Part shown: positions 21,860 through 31,657 of the stretch, in pieces
Layout of the letters: each line of letters opens with the position of its first letter
Position numbering within the stretch: the stretch's first letter is position 1
Notes under the pieces: generated by a model
What the model was told of the DNA's origin: nothing
Databases searched by the model: none
The model's input: only the letters and a program-made list of their open reading frames with translations
Program-made: the position numbers and the translations under genes
Source of the DNA: Solanum dulcamara
Taxonomy: Eukaryota > Streptophyta > Magnoliopsida > Solanales > Solanaceae
Assembly: GCF_947179165.1 (NCBI RefSeq)
Contig: NC_077238.1
Location: 44,343,793-44,407,792 of the forward strand
Direction of reading: 5' to 3'
DNA length: 64,000 nt

Positions 21860-22993
21860 ATGGTTCGTACGCGCGGTACCACCGGTAATGATAACGCACC
21901 AAGGCCCGACATGCCTAGAGGTCGTCCTCGTGGGACAGGTAGGAGAGCAGCACCAGCTCCCAACCCAGAGATAGAGCCAGAGCTGGTAGAGGATCATCAG
22001 GACGCTCCTATTCCTACTCAGCCAGAGGTACCACCACCACCAGCACAGCCTCCAGCTGCACCAGTTATGACCCCTGCACTACAGGCAGCGATTGTGCAGC
22101 TCCTCACGGCTATTGGAGTTGTACCACAGGCCCCGACCCCAGTATCAGGCATACTAGCACCGCGGGATCCGCTTGTTCAGCCAGTACCTGAGGTTCAACT
22201 GCCTCCACCAGTTGTTGCACCCCCGCCAGCAGTTCCAGAGGGTATGATGTCATTACAGGATCAGAAGATGTTAGGGATATTTCAGAGGCTATCGCCCCCG
22301 ATATTTTCTGGAGCCACTGGCGAGGATGCCATGGAGTTCTTGACTACCTGTCAAGAGCAGCTCCATTCCTTGGGTCTTGTGGAGTCCAGAGGCGCCGACT
22401 TCACTGCTCACCAGTTTAGAGGGGCAGCCAGACAGTGGTGGCGCTCTTATTTGCAGTCCAGACCAGCTGGGTCACCACCATTGACATGGGCCCAGTTCTC
22501 AGAGGCTTACTTAGCTCGATACATCCCTAGGAGTGTTCGGGACCGACTTCGGGATCAGTTTACTCGGTTGGAGCAGGGCCACATGACGATTGCAGAGTAC
22601 GAGGCTAGATTTCATCAGCTTTCCCGACATGCCACTATGATTCTACCTACTGAGGAGGAGCGGGTACGATGTTTTGTGCGTGGATTAAGACCTTACCTGA
22701 GATTGGGGACCGAGCACCTTGTTTCTGCGGGCCGCTCTTTTCTGGATGTGGTGGATCATGCCCGCACGATCGAAATTATTCATCGCCAAGCCCAAGGGGG
22801 AAGCGATAAGAGACCCAGGCATCAGGGTAGCTTCAGTGGGTCACATTCTAGAGGCCATGATAGTTATGACAGGCCCCGCCAGCGGTTTCAGCAGGATAGG
22901 TACCAGCAGGGTCAATCCAGCCGGCCGATTCAGGCCGCTCTACCAGCAGTTGAGAGTAGTCAGCCCCGTTCGGGGGGTTCCATCGCAGGGTAG
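21860..22993 (+). CDS. gag: Element A Gag (matrix/capsid)
   Basis: Gag is the structural protein that packages the element RNA into cytoplasmic particles. The 377-residue product starts at an ATG (MVRTRGTTG) about 200 bp after the PBS. A Pro/Ala-rich N-terminal region (about residues 15-125) is followed by a retrotransposon-gag capsid domain (about 135-300: FQRLSPPIFSGATGEDAMEF, AARQWWRSYL, FSEAYLARYIPRSVRDRL, EYEARFHQLSRHA, RVRCFVRGL). A basic Ser/Arg/Gln-rich tail precedes a TAG at 22991. The nucleocapsid zinc knuckle is not in this frame but directly after the stop, still in phase, so this TAG truncates Gag before its RNA-binding motif. Confidence 0.93.
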   Translation: MVRTRGTTGNDNAPRPDMPRGRPRGTGRRAAPAPNPEIEPELVEDHQDAPIPTQPEVPPPPAQPPAAPVMTPALQAAIVQLLTAIGVVPQAPTPVSGILAPRDPLVQPVPEVQLPPPVVAPPPAVPEGMMSLQDQKMLGIFQRLSPPIFSGATGEDAMEFLTTCQEQLHSLGLVESRGADFTAHQFRGAARQWWRSYLQSRPAGSPPLTWAQFSEAYLARYIPRSVRDRLRDQFTRLEQGHMTIAEYEARFHQLSRHATMILPTEEERVRCFVRGLRPYLRLGTEHLVSAGRSFLDVVDHARTIEIIHRQAQGGSDKRPRHQGSFSGSHSRGHDSYDRPRQRFQQDRYQQGQSSRPIQAALPAVESSQPRSGGSIAG

Positions 22994-23122
22994 AGCTTGA
23001 GGGGATTGAGTCCACTTTCTTCCTACCGTGGACGAGTTATCACGGGTCGCTCAGCTTCAGGATGTTTCGATTGTGGCTCACTAGAGCACTAGGCTAGGGA
23101 GTGTCCCGGCTAGGCTAGACCG
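22994..23122 (+). pseudogene. gag: Element A nucleocapsid knuckle segment with TAG codons
   Basis: This 43-codon stretch is in the same frame as both Gag and Pol. It encodes a CCHC zinc knuckle (Cys-Phe-Asp-Cys, then His, then Cys-Pro) in which the residue after His, normally aromatic, is TAG (23090-23092). A further TAG follows at 23111-23113. With the Gag stop at 22991-22993 there are three in-phase TAGs in 123 bp and no other stop type. Without them gag-pol would be one frame from 21860 to 26797. Confidence 0.85.
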
Positions 23123-26100
23123 TTGGCAGTAGTACCACCTCCACCAGGAGGTATAGATCGGGGTCACGACCGTGGCGATGGTCAGCAGGGTATTCGGGGA
23201 GGTTCCCGAGGAGGCAGGTCAGGTGGTAGGGTGAATGTTCGTGGGGGAGGCCGACAGGGCCACTTCTATGCTGCTCCGGCGAGGGCAGAGGCTGAGGCAT
23301 CAGATGATGTTATCACAGGTACTATCCTTATTTGTCAGCAGACTGCTTCAGCTTTATTTGATCCAGGTTCCACGTATTCCTATGTGTCTATATATTTTGC
23401 TCCACGTTTGGGTATTCCTTATGAGTCACTTGAGGTCCCATTACATGTTTCGACCTCCGTAGGGGATTCTTTAGTAGTGGATCAGGTTTGTAGATCCTGT
23501 GTGGTGATTATTCAGGGGCATGAAACTCGGGCAGATCTTATTTTACTTGATATGCTGGACTTCGATGTTATTCTAGGCATGGATTGGCTATCCCCTCATC
23601 ATGCGGTTTTGGACTGTTATGCCAAGACCATTACATTAGCCATGCCTGGTATTCCCCCGATCTTGTGGCAGGGTATTTATAGTCGCTCACCGATTGGGAT
23701 CATATCTTTTATGCGGGCCCGGCGGCTAGTTAGGTCCGGGTGCTTGACGTACTTAGCATATGTCTGTGATGTGTCCAGCGAGGCTTCTACTATTGATTCA
23801 GTCCCTGTGGTTAGGGAGTATACTGATGTCTTCCCCACTGACCTACCTGGTCTACCCCCAGAGAGAGATATTGACTTTGCCATAGATTTGGAGTCGGGAA
23901 CTAAGCCTATTTCTATACCACCTTATCGTATGGCCCCTGTAGAGCTCAAGGAGCTCAGCGTGCAGCTTGAGGATCTTCTAGGTAAGGGATTTATTCGCCC
24001 GAGTGTGTCGCCGTGGGGTGCGCCTGTCTTATTTGTTAAGAAGAAGGATGGGACTATGCGGATGTGTGTTGATTACAGGCAGTTGAATAAGGTGACGGTG
24101 AAAAACCGTTACCCCATGCCCCGTATCGATGATCTATTTGATCAGCTTCAGGGTGCGATCATGTTTTCTAAGATTGACTTGAGGTCTGGCTACCATCAGT
24201 TGCAGATTAGAGCAGCTGACATTCCTAAGACTGCTTTTCGCACTCGCTATGGCCACTATGAGTTTCTTGTGATGTCGTTTGGGCTTACTAATGCCCCCGC
24301 AGCTTTTATGGACCTTATGACTCGAGTATTCAGACCTTATATTGACTCCTTCGTGATTGTATTCATCGATGACATACTGGTATACTCAAGGAGTAGAAAG
24401 GAGCACGAGCAACACTTGAGGGTTGTGCTCCAGACTTTGAGAGATCAGCAGCTTTATGCTAAATTCTCAAAATGCGAGTTTTGGTTGGAGTCTGTGGCAT
24501 TTCTGGGACATGTGGTGTCTAGAGAGGGTATCAGAGTGGATCCAGCGAAGATTGAGGCTATTCGTGGTTGGGCTAGGCCCACATATGTTACGGAGATTCG
24601 GAGTTTTGTTGGATTGGCTGGGTATTATATACGATTCATTGAGGGTTTCTCTACCATTGCAGCCCCATTGACCCGTTTGACCCGCCAGGATGTTCCCTTT
24701 GTGTGGTCCGAGGAGTGTGAGTCGAGCTTTCGAAAGCTTAAGGATTTGCTTACCACCACTCCTGTTCTGACTCTACCAGTTGACGGAGAGATCTTTTCGG
24801 TATATTGTGATGCTTCTGGTGTAGGTCTTGGGTGTGTACTAATGCAGCATGGCCGGGTTATTGCTTATGCTTCCAGACAATTGAAAGTGCACGAGCGCAA
24901 CTACCCCACCCATGACTTGGAACTAGCGGCGGTAGTTTTCGCGCTCAAGATATGGATGCACTACTTATATGGAGTCCATTGCGAGATATATACAGATCAC
25001 CGTAGCTTACAGTACATTATGAGTCAAAAAGATCTTAATTCTAGACAGCGGCGTTGGATTGAGCTACTAGCCGATTATGACATCTCTATTCTTTACCACC
25101 CGGGCAAGGCAAATGTAGTAGCGGATGCCTTGAGCCGGAAGACGGAGAGTATGGGTAGTTTAGCTTACTTGTCTGCTGCAAAGCGACCCTTAGCCTTGGA
25201 CATCCAGTATTTGGCTAATCGGATGGTCAGGTTGGAAATCTTAGATTCCGGACCGATTTTGGCTTTTGTGGGAGCACGATCGTCTTTATTGGACCAGATT
25301 CGTGGTCAACAGTTTGAGGATGGAGAATTGGTAAAGCTTCGAGAGTTAGTATTACGAGGCGAGGGTGGCCAGGCTTCTATAGATTCGGATGACATACTAC
25401 GGTTCGATGGTCGCCTTTGTGTTCCCAGAGTTGGAGACTTCATTCAGTTGATCCTTCACGAGGCCCACGATTCTAAATATTCTATCCATCCAGGCACCGC
25501 GAAGATGTATCGAGATTTGAGACAACATTACTGGTGGAGCGGTATGAAGAGAGATATAGCTGAGTATGTATCCCATTGTTTAAGTTGCCAGCAGGTTAAG
25601 GCGGAGCATCAAAGGCCTGGTGGAGTCTTTCAGAGATTACCCATTCCCGAGTGGAAATGGGAACGAATTACCATGGACTTCATGATGGGATTGCCTCGAT
25701 CATCCAGGGGTAATGATGGTATTTGGGTCATCATTGATCGATTGACCAAGTCAGCGCATTTCTTACCAGTACGGTCCACTTTTACTGCAGATCGTCTAGC
25801 TCGAATCTATATTCAGGAGGTGGTCCGTCTGCACGGGGTACCGATATCCATTATATCAGATAGGGGATCTCAATTTACTTCCAATTTCTGGAGGTCCTTT
25901 CAGAGAGAGTTGGGCACTCGGGTTGATCTTAGTACGGCATTTCATCCACAAACCGACGGTCAGTCAGAGCGTACTATTCAGGTTTTGGAGGATATGTTGC
26001 GAGCTTGTGTATTAGAGTTCAAGGGTCATTGGGAGCAGTACTTAGCTTTGGCAGAGTTTGCGTACAACAACAGCTACCACTCTAGCATTCAGATGGCCCC

Positions 26101-26797
26101 GTTTGAAGCCTTATATGGTAGGCGTTGTCGTACTCCGGTTGGTTGGTTTGAGTCTTCAGAGCCTAGGCCGCACAGTACCGATTTACTTCAGGATGCCATA
26201 GCCAAAGTTCGGGTTATTCAGGATAGGTTAAGGACAGCTCAGAGTAGGCACCAGAGTTATGCTGATCGCAGGCGTCGGCCCTTGCGCTTCGAGGTAGGAG
26301 ATCAGGTGTTCTTGCGGGTGTCGCCCTTGAAGGGCGTAATGAGATTCGGCAGGCGGGGTAAGCTTAGCCCTAGGTATATCGGGCCGTTTGAGATTCTGAG
26401 GAGAGTTGGAGAGGTTGCTTATGAGTTGGCTTTGCCACCAGCATTTTCAGCTATACACCCTGTTTTTCACGTTTCTATGTTACGCCGGTACATTCCAGAT
26501 GAGTCTCATGTGCTTCAGTATGACTCTGTTAAGTTGGATGATCGCCTGACTTTTGTTGAGGAGCCAGTTGCTATTCTAGCCAGAGATGTTCGCCAGCTTC
26601 GGTCTAAGTCCATCCCTGTGATTAAGGTCCAGTGGCGCCATCGTCCGATCGAGGAGGCTACATGGGAGACCGAACAGGAGATGCGGGAGAAATTCCCCAA
26701 CTTATTGGACCCTCCAGGTATACTCTTTCCCTTACTTTCGCGGACGAAAGTTCTTTTAGTAGTGGATATTGTAATGACCCTCAAGGTCATTTTTTGA
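23123..26797 (+). CDS. pol: Element A Pol polyprotein (PR-RT-RH-INT-chromodomain)
   Basis: Pol copies and inserts the element. The 1224-residue open frame has, in order: aspartic protease (about 85-210; [13 protein letters not shown]); RT (about 285-480; [29 protein letters not shown] catalytic box); RNase H (about 550-675; [42 protein letters not shown]); integrase zinc finger ([17 protein letters not shown] ... [12 protein letters not shown]) and core ([32 protein letters not shown], giving D-D-E); a GPF module ([19 protein letters not shown]); and a C-terminal chromodomain ([19 protein letters not shown]), which places it in the chromoviruses. The frame ends inside the 3' LTR. The annotated ATG is only the first Met after the TAG cluster; native expression was probably as a Gag-Pol fusion. 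All catalytic residues I looked for are present. Confidence 0.95.
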   Translation: MAVVPPPPGGIDRGHDRGDGQQGIRGGSRGGRSGGRVNVRGGGRQGHFYAAPARAEAEASDDVITGTILICQQTASALFDPGSTYSYVSIYFAPRLGIPYESLEVPLHVSTSVGDSLVVDQVCRSCVVIIQGHETRADLILLDMLDFDVILGMDWLSPHHAVLDCYAKTITLAMPGIPPILWQGIYSRSPIGIISFMRARRLVRSGCLTYLAYVCDVSSEASTIDSVPVVREYTDVFPTDLPGLPPERDIDFAIDLESGTKPISIPPYRMAPVELKELSVQLEDLLGKGFIRPSVSPWGAPVLFVKKKDGTMRMCVDYRQLNKVTVKNRYPMPRIDDLFDQLQGAIMFSKIDLRSGYHQLQIRAADIPKTAFRTRYGHYEFLVMSFGLTNAPAAFMDLMTRVFRPYIDSFVIVFIDDILVYSRSRKEHEQHLRVVLQTLRDQQLYAKFSKCEFWLESVAFLGHVVSREGIRVDPAKIEAIRGWARPTYVTEIRSFVGLAGYYIRFIEGFSTIAAPLTRLTRQDVPFVWSEECESSFRKLKDLLTTTPVLTLPVDGEIFSVYCDASGVGLGCVLMQHGRVIAYASRQLKVHERNYPTHDLELAAVVFALKIWMHYLYGVHCEIYTDHRSLQYIMSQKDLNSRQRRWIELLADYDISILYHPGKANVVADALSRKTESMGSLAYLSAAKRPLALDIQYLANRMVRLEILDSGPILAFVGARSSLLDQIRGQQFEDGELVKLRELVLRGEGGQASIDSDDILRFDGRLCVPRVGDFIQLILHEAHDSKYSIHPGTAKMYRDLRQHYWWSGMKRDIAEYVSHCLSCQQVKAEHQRPGGVFQRLPIPEWKWERITMDFMMGLPRSSRGNDGIWVIIDRLTKSAHFLPVRSTFTADRLARIYIQEVVRLHGVPISIISDRGSQFTSNFWRSFQRELGTRVDLSTAFHPQTDGQSERTIQVLEDMLRACVLEFKGHWEQYLALAEFAYNNSYHSSIQMAPFEALYGRRCRTPVGWFESSEPRPHSTDLLQDAIAKVRVIQDRLRTAQSRHQSYADRRRRPLRFEVGDQVFLRVSPLKGVMRFGRRGKLSPRYIGPFEILRRVGEVAYELALPPAFSAIHPVFHVSMLRRYIPDESHVLQYDSVKLDDRLTFVEEPVAILARDVRQLRSKSIPVIKVQWRHRPIEEATWETEQEMREKFPNLLDPPGILFPLLSRTKVLLVVDIVMTLKVIF
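26755..26769 (+). other. Polypurine-tract position of element A
   Basis: TTTAGTAGTGGATAT directly precedes the 3' LTR start TGTAATGACC at 26770. The purine run is short and interrupted (AGTAGTGGA), weaker than in element F. Confidence 0.55.
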
Positions 26798-29700
26798 AAT
26801 TTTTGTAAAATGACCATTTTACCCCTCTCTTTAGATGCCCCGAGTCATTTCTAATTGTTACCAGGTGTTGATTTTTAGAAAATCCTATGAAAAGTTAAGT
26901 TCTTGAAAATTTTGAGTTTCATAAGCTTTAAGTGTTAAAAAGTGGTATTTGGGGTCAATTGGAGCTACGGGTTTCAGAATGGAATTCCGTCGATTCCAGC
27001 AGCTCTGAAATGTTGAAATAGGCTTAGGAGACTTTACGGAATCAGTTTTGGAGCTGTAACGAAGATTTGAGGCCTTGAGTTGAGAATTTGAGGAACTTTA
27101 AGCCAAGGTTTGACTTTGGTCAACTTTTGGAGTTCCGATGCTCGGAATGGAATTCCGACAACTCCGTTGGATTCAGGAGATGGTTTTTGGTCTAGAATAA
27201 GTATTGGTTGAATTTTTAGAGGTCCCGAGTCCATTTTGGTATTTTAAAGGCCTAAGTTAGTTTAGTTGCGACTTTTTGAGTTTTGGGCTAACGAAATCTC
27301 GAATTCAAATTCTGATGGTTCCATCAGCTCCGGAATGACCAAATTAGGCTAGTAGCACTGTTGGAATGACTATCGAGTCAATTGATACGAGTTTGGGGCT
27401 ATTTGGCGCTTTTGACTTTGAAACTTAGCCTATAGTTGACTTTGGTCAACATTCTTGGAAAATGCGCTCGAATAAAAATTCTGACAGTGCGGTTAGTTCC
27501 GGAATGTCAATTTTGGTCAGGAACGACCTTTCGTTCGCTTCCCGAGGCTCCCGAGCTAATATCGAGACCCGTTGTGGAAAATGACTTTTGGGTGTGGGGC
27601 CCACTTTTTATTAAAATGATCTCGTATGGAAATTCTGAATGCGCCATTGAGTCTGGAATGTCGAATTTAGTGGGGTAGCATATTTGGTTTATTTTTATCT
27701 GATTCCGAACGAATTCCGAAGGTTCGTTCGGAGACTTTAAATTGTGGCTAAACCAGAAAATCTGCAGCAACAGTGCAGAAAATTTTCAGATTTTCTCCTC
27801 AACTTTGAACCCTCATTTCTTGAGTTCTAGAGCTCCAAATTGGGTGATTCAAAAGGCAAAATTGTGAGGTTTTTCGTGGAGAATGCATTGGAGAAACTGA
27901 AAACTGATTTGGAGTATTCGATTCTGGTAAAAATCGTGATTTTATTTGCAGCAGTATCCATTTTCGGAATGGATTTTTGAAGAACTTTGACAAGTTATAT
28001 ATTGACCAATATAAATCCGATTTGGGTGATTCCAGAGGCTATCTTGCGTGGAAATTTAAGGAGAACATCGTGGAAGTTTCAGAATCTATTTTTGGCACGT
28101 CGTTCGAGGTAATAAATTGATTTTAAGCAGCAGATTTAGTCATTTTCGGAATGAAATTTTGTTGAAAATTGAAAGAGTGTATCTTGGTCAATATAACTCC
28201 GTTTTGAGTGATTCTTGAGGCTAGATTGTGGGGTTTTTCGCAAGGAACGTCATGGTATAATTTGTTTTGATTGACAGTATTTCGTTTTTGAGAAATCGAC
28301 GTGTAAGGAGGCTGCCTTATATCGTTTTCTTAGTTTAAAAATGTGGGAATTGATTTTTGATCGTCTTACGTAATTTCCCACCCCGAATTATGTTATAAAT
28401 CTGATTTGTGTGCTTGGGGTGACGTGTAGAACCTGTTTTGGGGGTCAAATCTGGAATTTCGTATGTGGGCCCCACAATTCCCGTTTTCGACCCCAAAATT
28501 GGTCCATTTCCAAAAATTATGAAATTAGTGTCTAAACGACCGTATCGACGTTGTGGTTCTATTTTTGACAGCTTGGCAGCGTTCCGAGGCCATTCGAAAG
28601 GGAAAAGCTCCAGCACAGTGATTTGGAGCCCGCGTGTTTGGCCTACAGGTAGGCTACGGTTTACCTTTCTTTAGATTGAGCCGAAATGTGTGAAAGCATG
28701 TTGAAATAGTTGGAATTTGGGTTGGGTAGTTTGATTGTATATCTTAGGCGTTAGAAATTATGCTTTAGGCTTATTATCGGGTTTTCGGATATTTAGAAGC
28801 ATGTGTATCTTGTCGTTATTTGTTAAGTTTTATAAGTAGAGTTGAATGAGCATGTTATTGATACAGTGGGGTATGTTGGCCTTAGTATAGGATGTAAACT
28901 TGCTTTAGATGTCCCGGCGTCGCTCCGGTAGACTTAGATCCTTGTAGAATGGTGTAGCGGGCTAGTGCCTAGTAGTTTGGCCTTAGCTAGGCGTTACTCT
29001 TGCTCTTAAAAATACCATCATCCATAACTCGATATAATCATGACTTTTGTGAGGCGTCGGCAGCACTAGATTTCGTGATCGTTGACTTTGGCTCCGGTTT
29101 TAGTTTTGGCGGCATATTGGTTGACTCATTGGAAAGGAGATTCTCGGTACTATTATTGTTTAGTTGGAAAGGAGAATATTCGGCACCATAAGATAAAATA
29201 TCTGTGAGTATCCGGGTACCCAGTACCGGCCTCCATTCTGAATTATCGAGGAGCATCCGGGTACCCAGCCCCGGCCTCCGTCGACTTGGTAGTATGACGA
29301 GCATCTTGGTATCCAGTCCTGGCCTCGATCATATCGATGTGTTACGACGAGCATCCGGGTACCCAGTCCCGGCCTCGACCGTACTTATATATTATGGCAA
29401 GCATCCGGGTACCCAGTCCTGGCCTTGACCACTTTGAATATTCGGGTGAGCCTCTGGGTCCCAGTCCCAGCCTCGACCCCTAAGTCACCACTAGATCGAT
29501 TGACTCTTAGAGATTCTGGGTTTGGAAATGATATAATACTTCGGCTCCTAACATCGCAGATTCTTGGTTCCTAGCCTTGGTAGTTGTAGCTATTCTGTGT
29601 ACTCGGCGGGCTTATGGGGGTTCGTCCGAGTTTTTATTTAACTTGCGCACGAGTGTCCCGGTTGGGCTTATGGGGGGCTCAGTTGGGTATAGTTAGCTGT

Positions 29701-30296
29701 AGTTTTCATAGGTAGTATTTTTTTTCCTTTTGATGCTTATGTTGACTCCTATTTAGGCTATTCTTCTTTTTCATATTGTTTTTACCTTTTCTGCTCAGTC
29801 GGCCTATGATGCCTACTGGGTACCTGTTGTCTTGGTACTCATACTACACTCTGCATCTACTTTCGTGATGCAGGACCGAGCACCAGCTATCGCCGTGGAT
29901 AAATCGAGCCTGTTGCAGTCAACTTCGGAGACTAGGGTGAGTACTTGGCGTTTTTAGATCATTCTTGTCTCCTTCAGCATGGATGGCCCGTCTTTTGCCT
30001 TCTGAGACTAGCCAGTTGTTTTATATCTTTTTGGTCCACTTTCGGGACTTGTACTCGTATTTTATTTTGTAGCAGCTTTGTACTTGTGACTTCCAGGTTC
30101 TGGGAGGGATCTTTAGTTGTTTAAAACATGTTTTGGTTTACTTCCGCTTATTCATTCTGTTTACTTTTATATTTCAATGCTCTTATATAGTTTTTGCCTT
30201 CAAACACATTACTTGAAGTTCCGGGTTAACAGGTTGGCTTACCTACTAGAGGGTTATAGTAGGTGCCATCATGACCTACGAAATTGGGTCGTGACA
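26770..30296 (+). repeat. Element A 3' LTR
   Basis: The LTR is 3527 bp, offset 8650 bp from the 5' copy and nearly identical to it. Its first 28 bp also encode the end of Pol. The right end GGGTCGTGACA is followed by the duplicated target GTAAC. Confidence 0.97.
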
Positions 30297-30301
30297 GTAA
30301 C
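30297..30301. other. Target-site duplication of element A (right, GTAAC)
   Basis: Identical to 18115-18119. Confidence 0.97.
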
Positions 30302-31015
30302 ATGACATGATATTGGCAGGTTTTATGTTATTTTTACTAAAATCATAAGCAAACAAAGTCAGATAAGTAAAATATAGACCGGTAAGAAAATAATGAGTAA
30401 ATTTTCGCAATAGAGGAGGTCCTCATTTAAACCAAAAGAAATATAAACTTTGGCCATGACTTTGGGTTAATCTTCCTTTTCTCAAATATCAAAAGGGGAA
30501 TTTAAAGCATAACTAGACAGAAATAACATAAAGGGTGGGTCTCAGAACTCCTCCAGACTACCACTGATTTAAAAGAAAATATATAATATGTCTTTATCTA
30601 CCAAGACAATCAGGGCACTAGGAGCGGCATAGATGTCCAATTTGATAATTGCTGCCTCTGGCTCAGCATCATAAATTCTCGATAGCCTTGTTTCTTCCTC
30701 TAAGATTGTGTCAACTTCCTAAAAAAGATCCAAGATTCCTTCCTCAAGATCGCTATTGTTGACATGTTCCCACACTAGATATGACAGATACAAGTGAGGT
30801 ATTGGCCTTACCAACAACTAATCAACAATCCTGCTTGTCATATTTGTCTCATCGTCTTCCGTGGAGACATATCCCAAACCATACTTCAATTCTCTATCGA
30901 GAATTTGAATAGGCTCAACGATTCCTTGAAAGTACTTTCCCAATCCAAAACTTGGCTCAAAACCGCTTCAAAGCATAACAATGGCTATCATTTTATAAAT
31001 ATAAGGCATAGGAGG
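30302..31015 (-). pseudogene. pol: Element C protease-RT linker, with intron-like stretch
   Basis: On the minus strand this joins the protease block to the acidic linker at 17892-18114. Close to A it codes (KPANIMSC...). Upstream of that, about 30337-30601 is AT-rich, has stops in every frame I read, and ends in a pyrimidine-rich run plus TTTTAG (minus) at 30337, with a GGTAGATAA candidate donor at about 30601. An intron between protease and RT is known from Ogre elements of the Tat clade; here it is only a possibility. The remainder (30602-31015) is degenerate coding sequence. Confidence 0.45.
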
Positions 31016-31639
31016 TTATGGAGCCAAATCATCGCTAGTGGCATTTACCAAATCCACTATGTAGAAGTCAGTACCTCTAGTAATATCATCAAAAATTGGC
31101 GTGCAACCATTTGAATAACCTCCTTCACCATAAAGAACCACCTCACGATTATCCTTCACAAACTTTATTATATGATGGAGAGTAGAGGGCATGGCTCCAG
31201 TCATGTGGATCTATGGTCTTCCTAATAGTAGGTTATAGCTGTTGGTGATGTCCATCACCTAGAACTCTACAACGAAGTCAGTGGGACCTACCTGGATACC
31301 CAAGTTCATAGCTCCTAATATATCTCTTTGACTCCCATCGAAAGCTCTACCATTAACTTGGTTCTGTCGAACTTTTCTCAAATCAAAGTTTAACTGTTTG
31401 AGAGTCGACAAAGGACAAATATTAAGACCTAATCTATCATCGATCAATACATGATTCATGATCTTATCCCGACACTTAATAGTGATATGAAGAGCGTTGT
31501 TATGCACCAGACCTTTAAAAAACAACTCTTCATCGGTAAAACTGATGTAGTGTCCTTGAATGACTTGACTCACCATAGCAGCCAGATTATCTCCATTTGT
31601 ACCCATAGGTACATAAGTGTCATCAAAAGCTTTCATCAA
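31016..31639 (-). pseudogene. pol: Element C aspartic protease region (broken)
   Basis: The minus-strand frame 31639-31259 reads ALHITIKCRDKIMNHVLIDD RLGLNICPLSTLKQL and GRAFDGSQRDILGAMNLGIQ, continuing (after a stop at 31259) into GAMPSTLHHIIKFVKDN, GEGGYSNG and GTDFYIVDLVNATSDDLAP. This is a retropepsin-like fold with its single Asp in VLIDD and the downstream ILGAMNLGIQVGP hydrophobic strand. It would cleave Gag-Pol. The typical DTG/DSG triad is altered (IDDRLG). Confidence 0.75.
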
Positions 31640-31657
31640 AGCATGTACATGCTAGTG

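Larger units (their letters stand above)
18120..30296 (+). mobile_element. Element A: young full-length Tekay-type chromovirus
   Basis: This is a complete 12.18 kb LTR retrotransposon: LTR 18120-21647, iMet PBS, gag, pol (protease, RT, RNase H, integrase, chromodomain), LTR 26770-30296, flanked by GTAAC. By eye the LTRs differ at four bases (18255, 18350, about 19634, 20753) and in one poly-T length (about 21068), about 0.1 percent. Using plant rates of 0.7-1.3 x 10^-8 per site per year, that is of the order of 50-80 thousand years. It is nested in the pol of old element C, whose minus-strand frame resumes on both sides. Confidence 0.97.
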
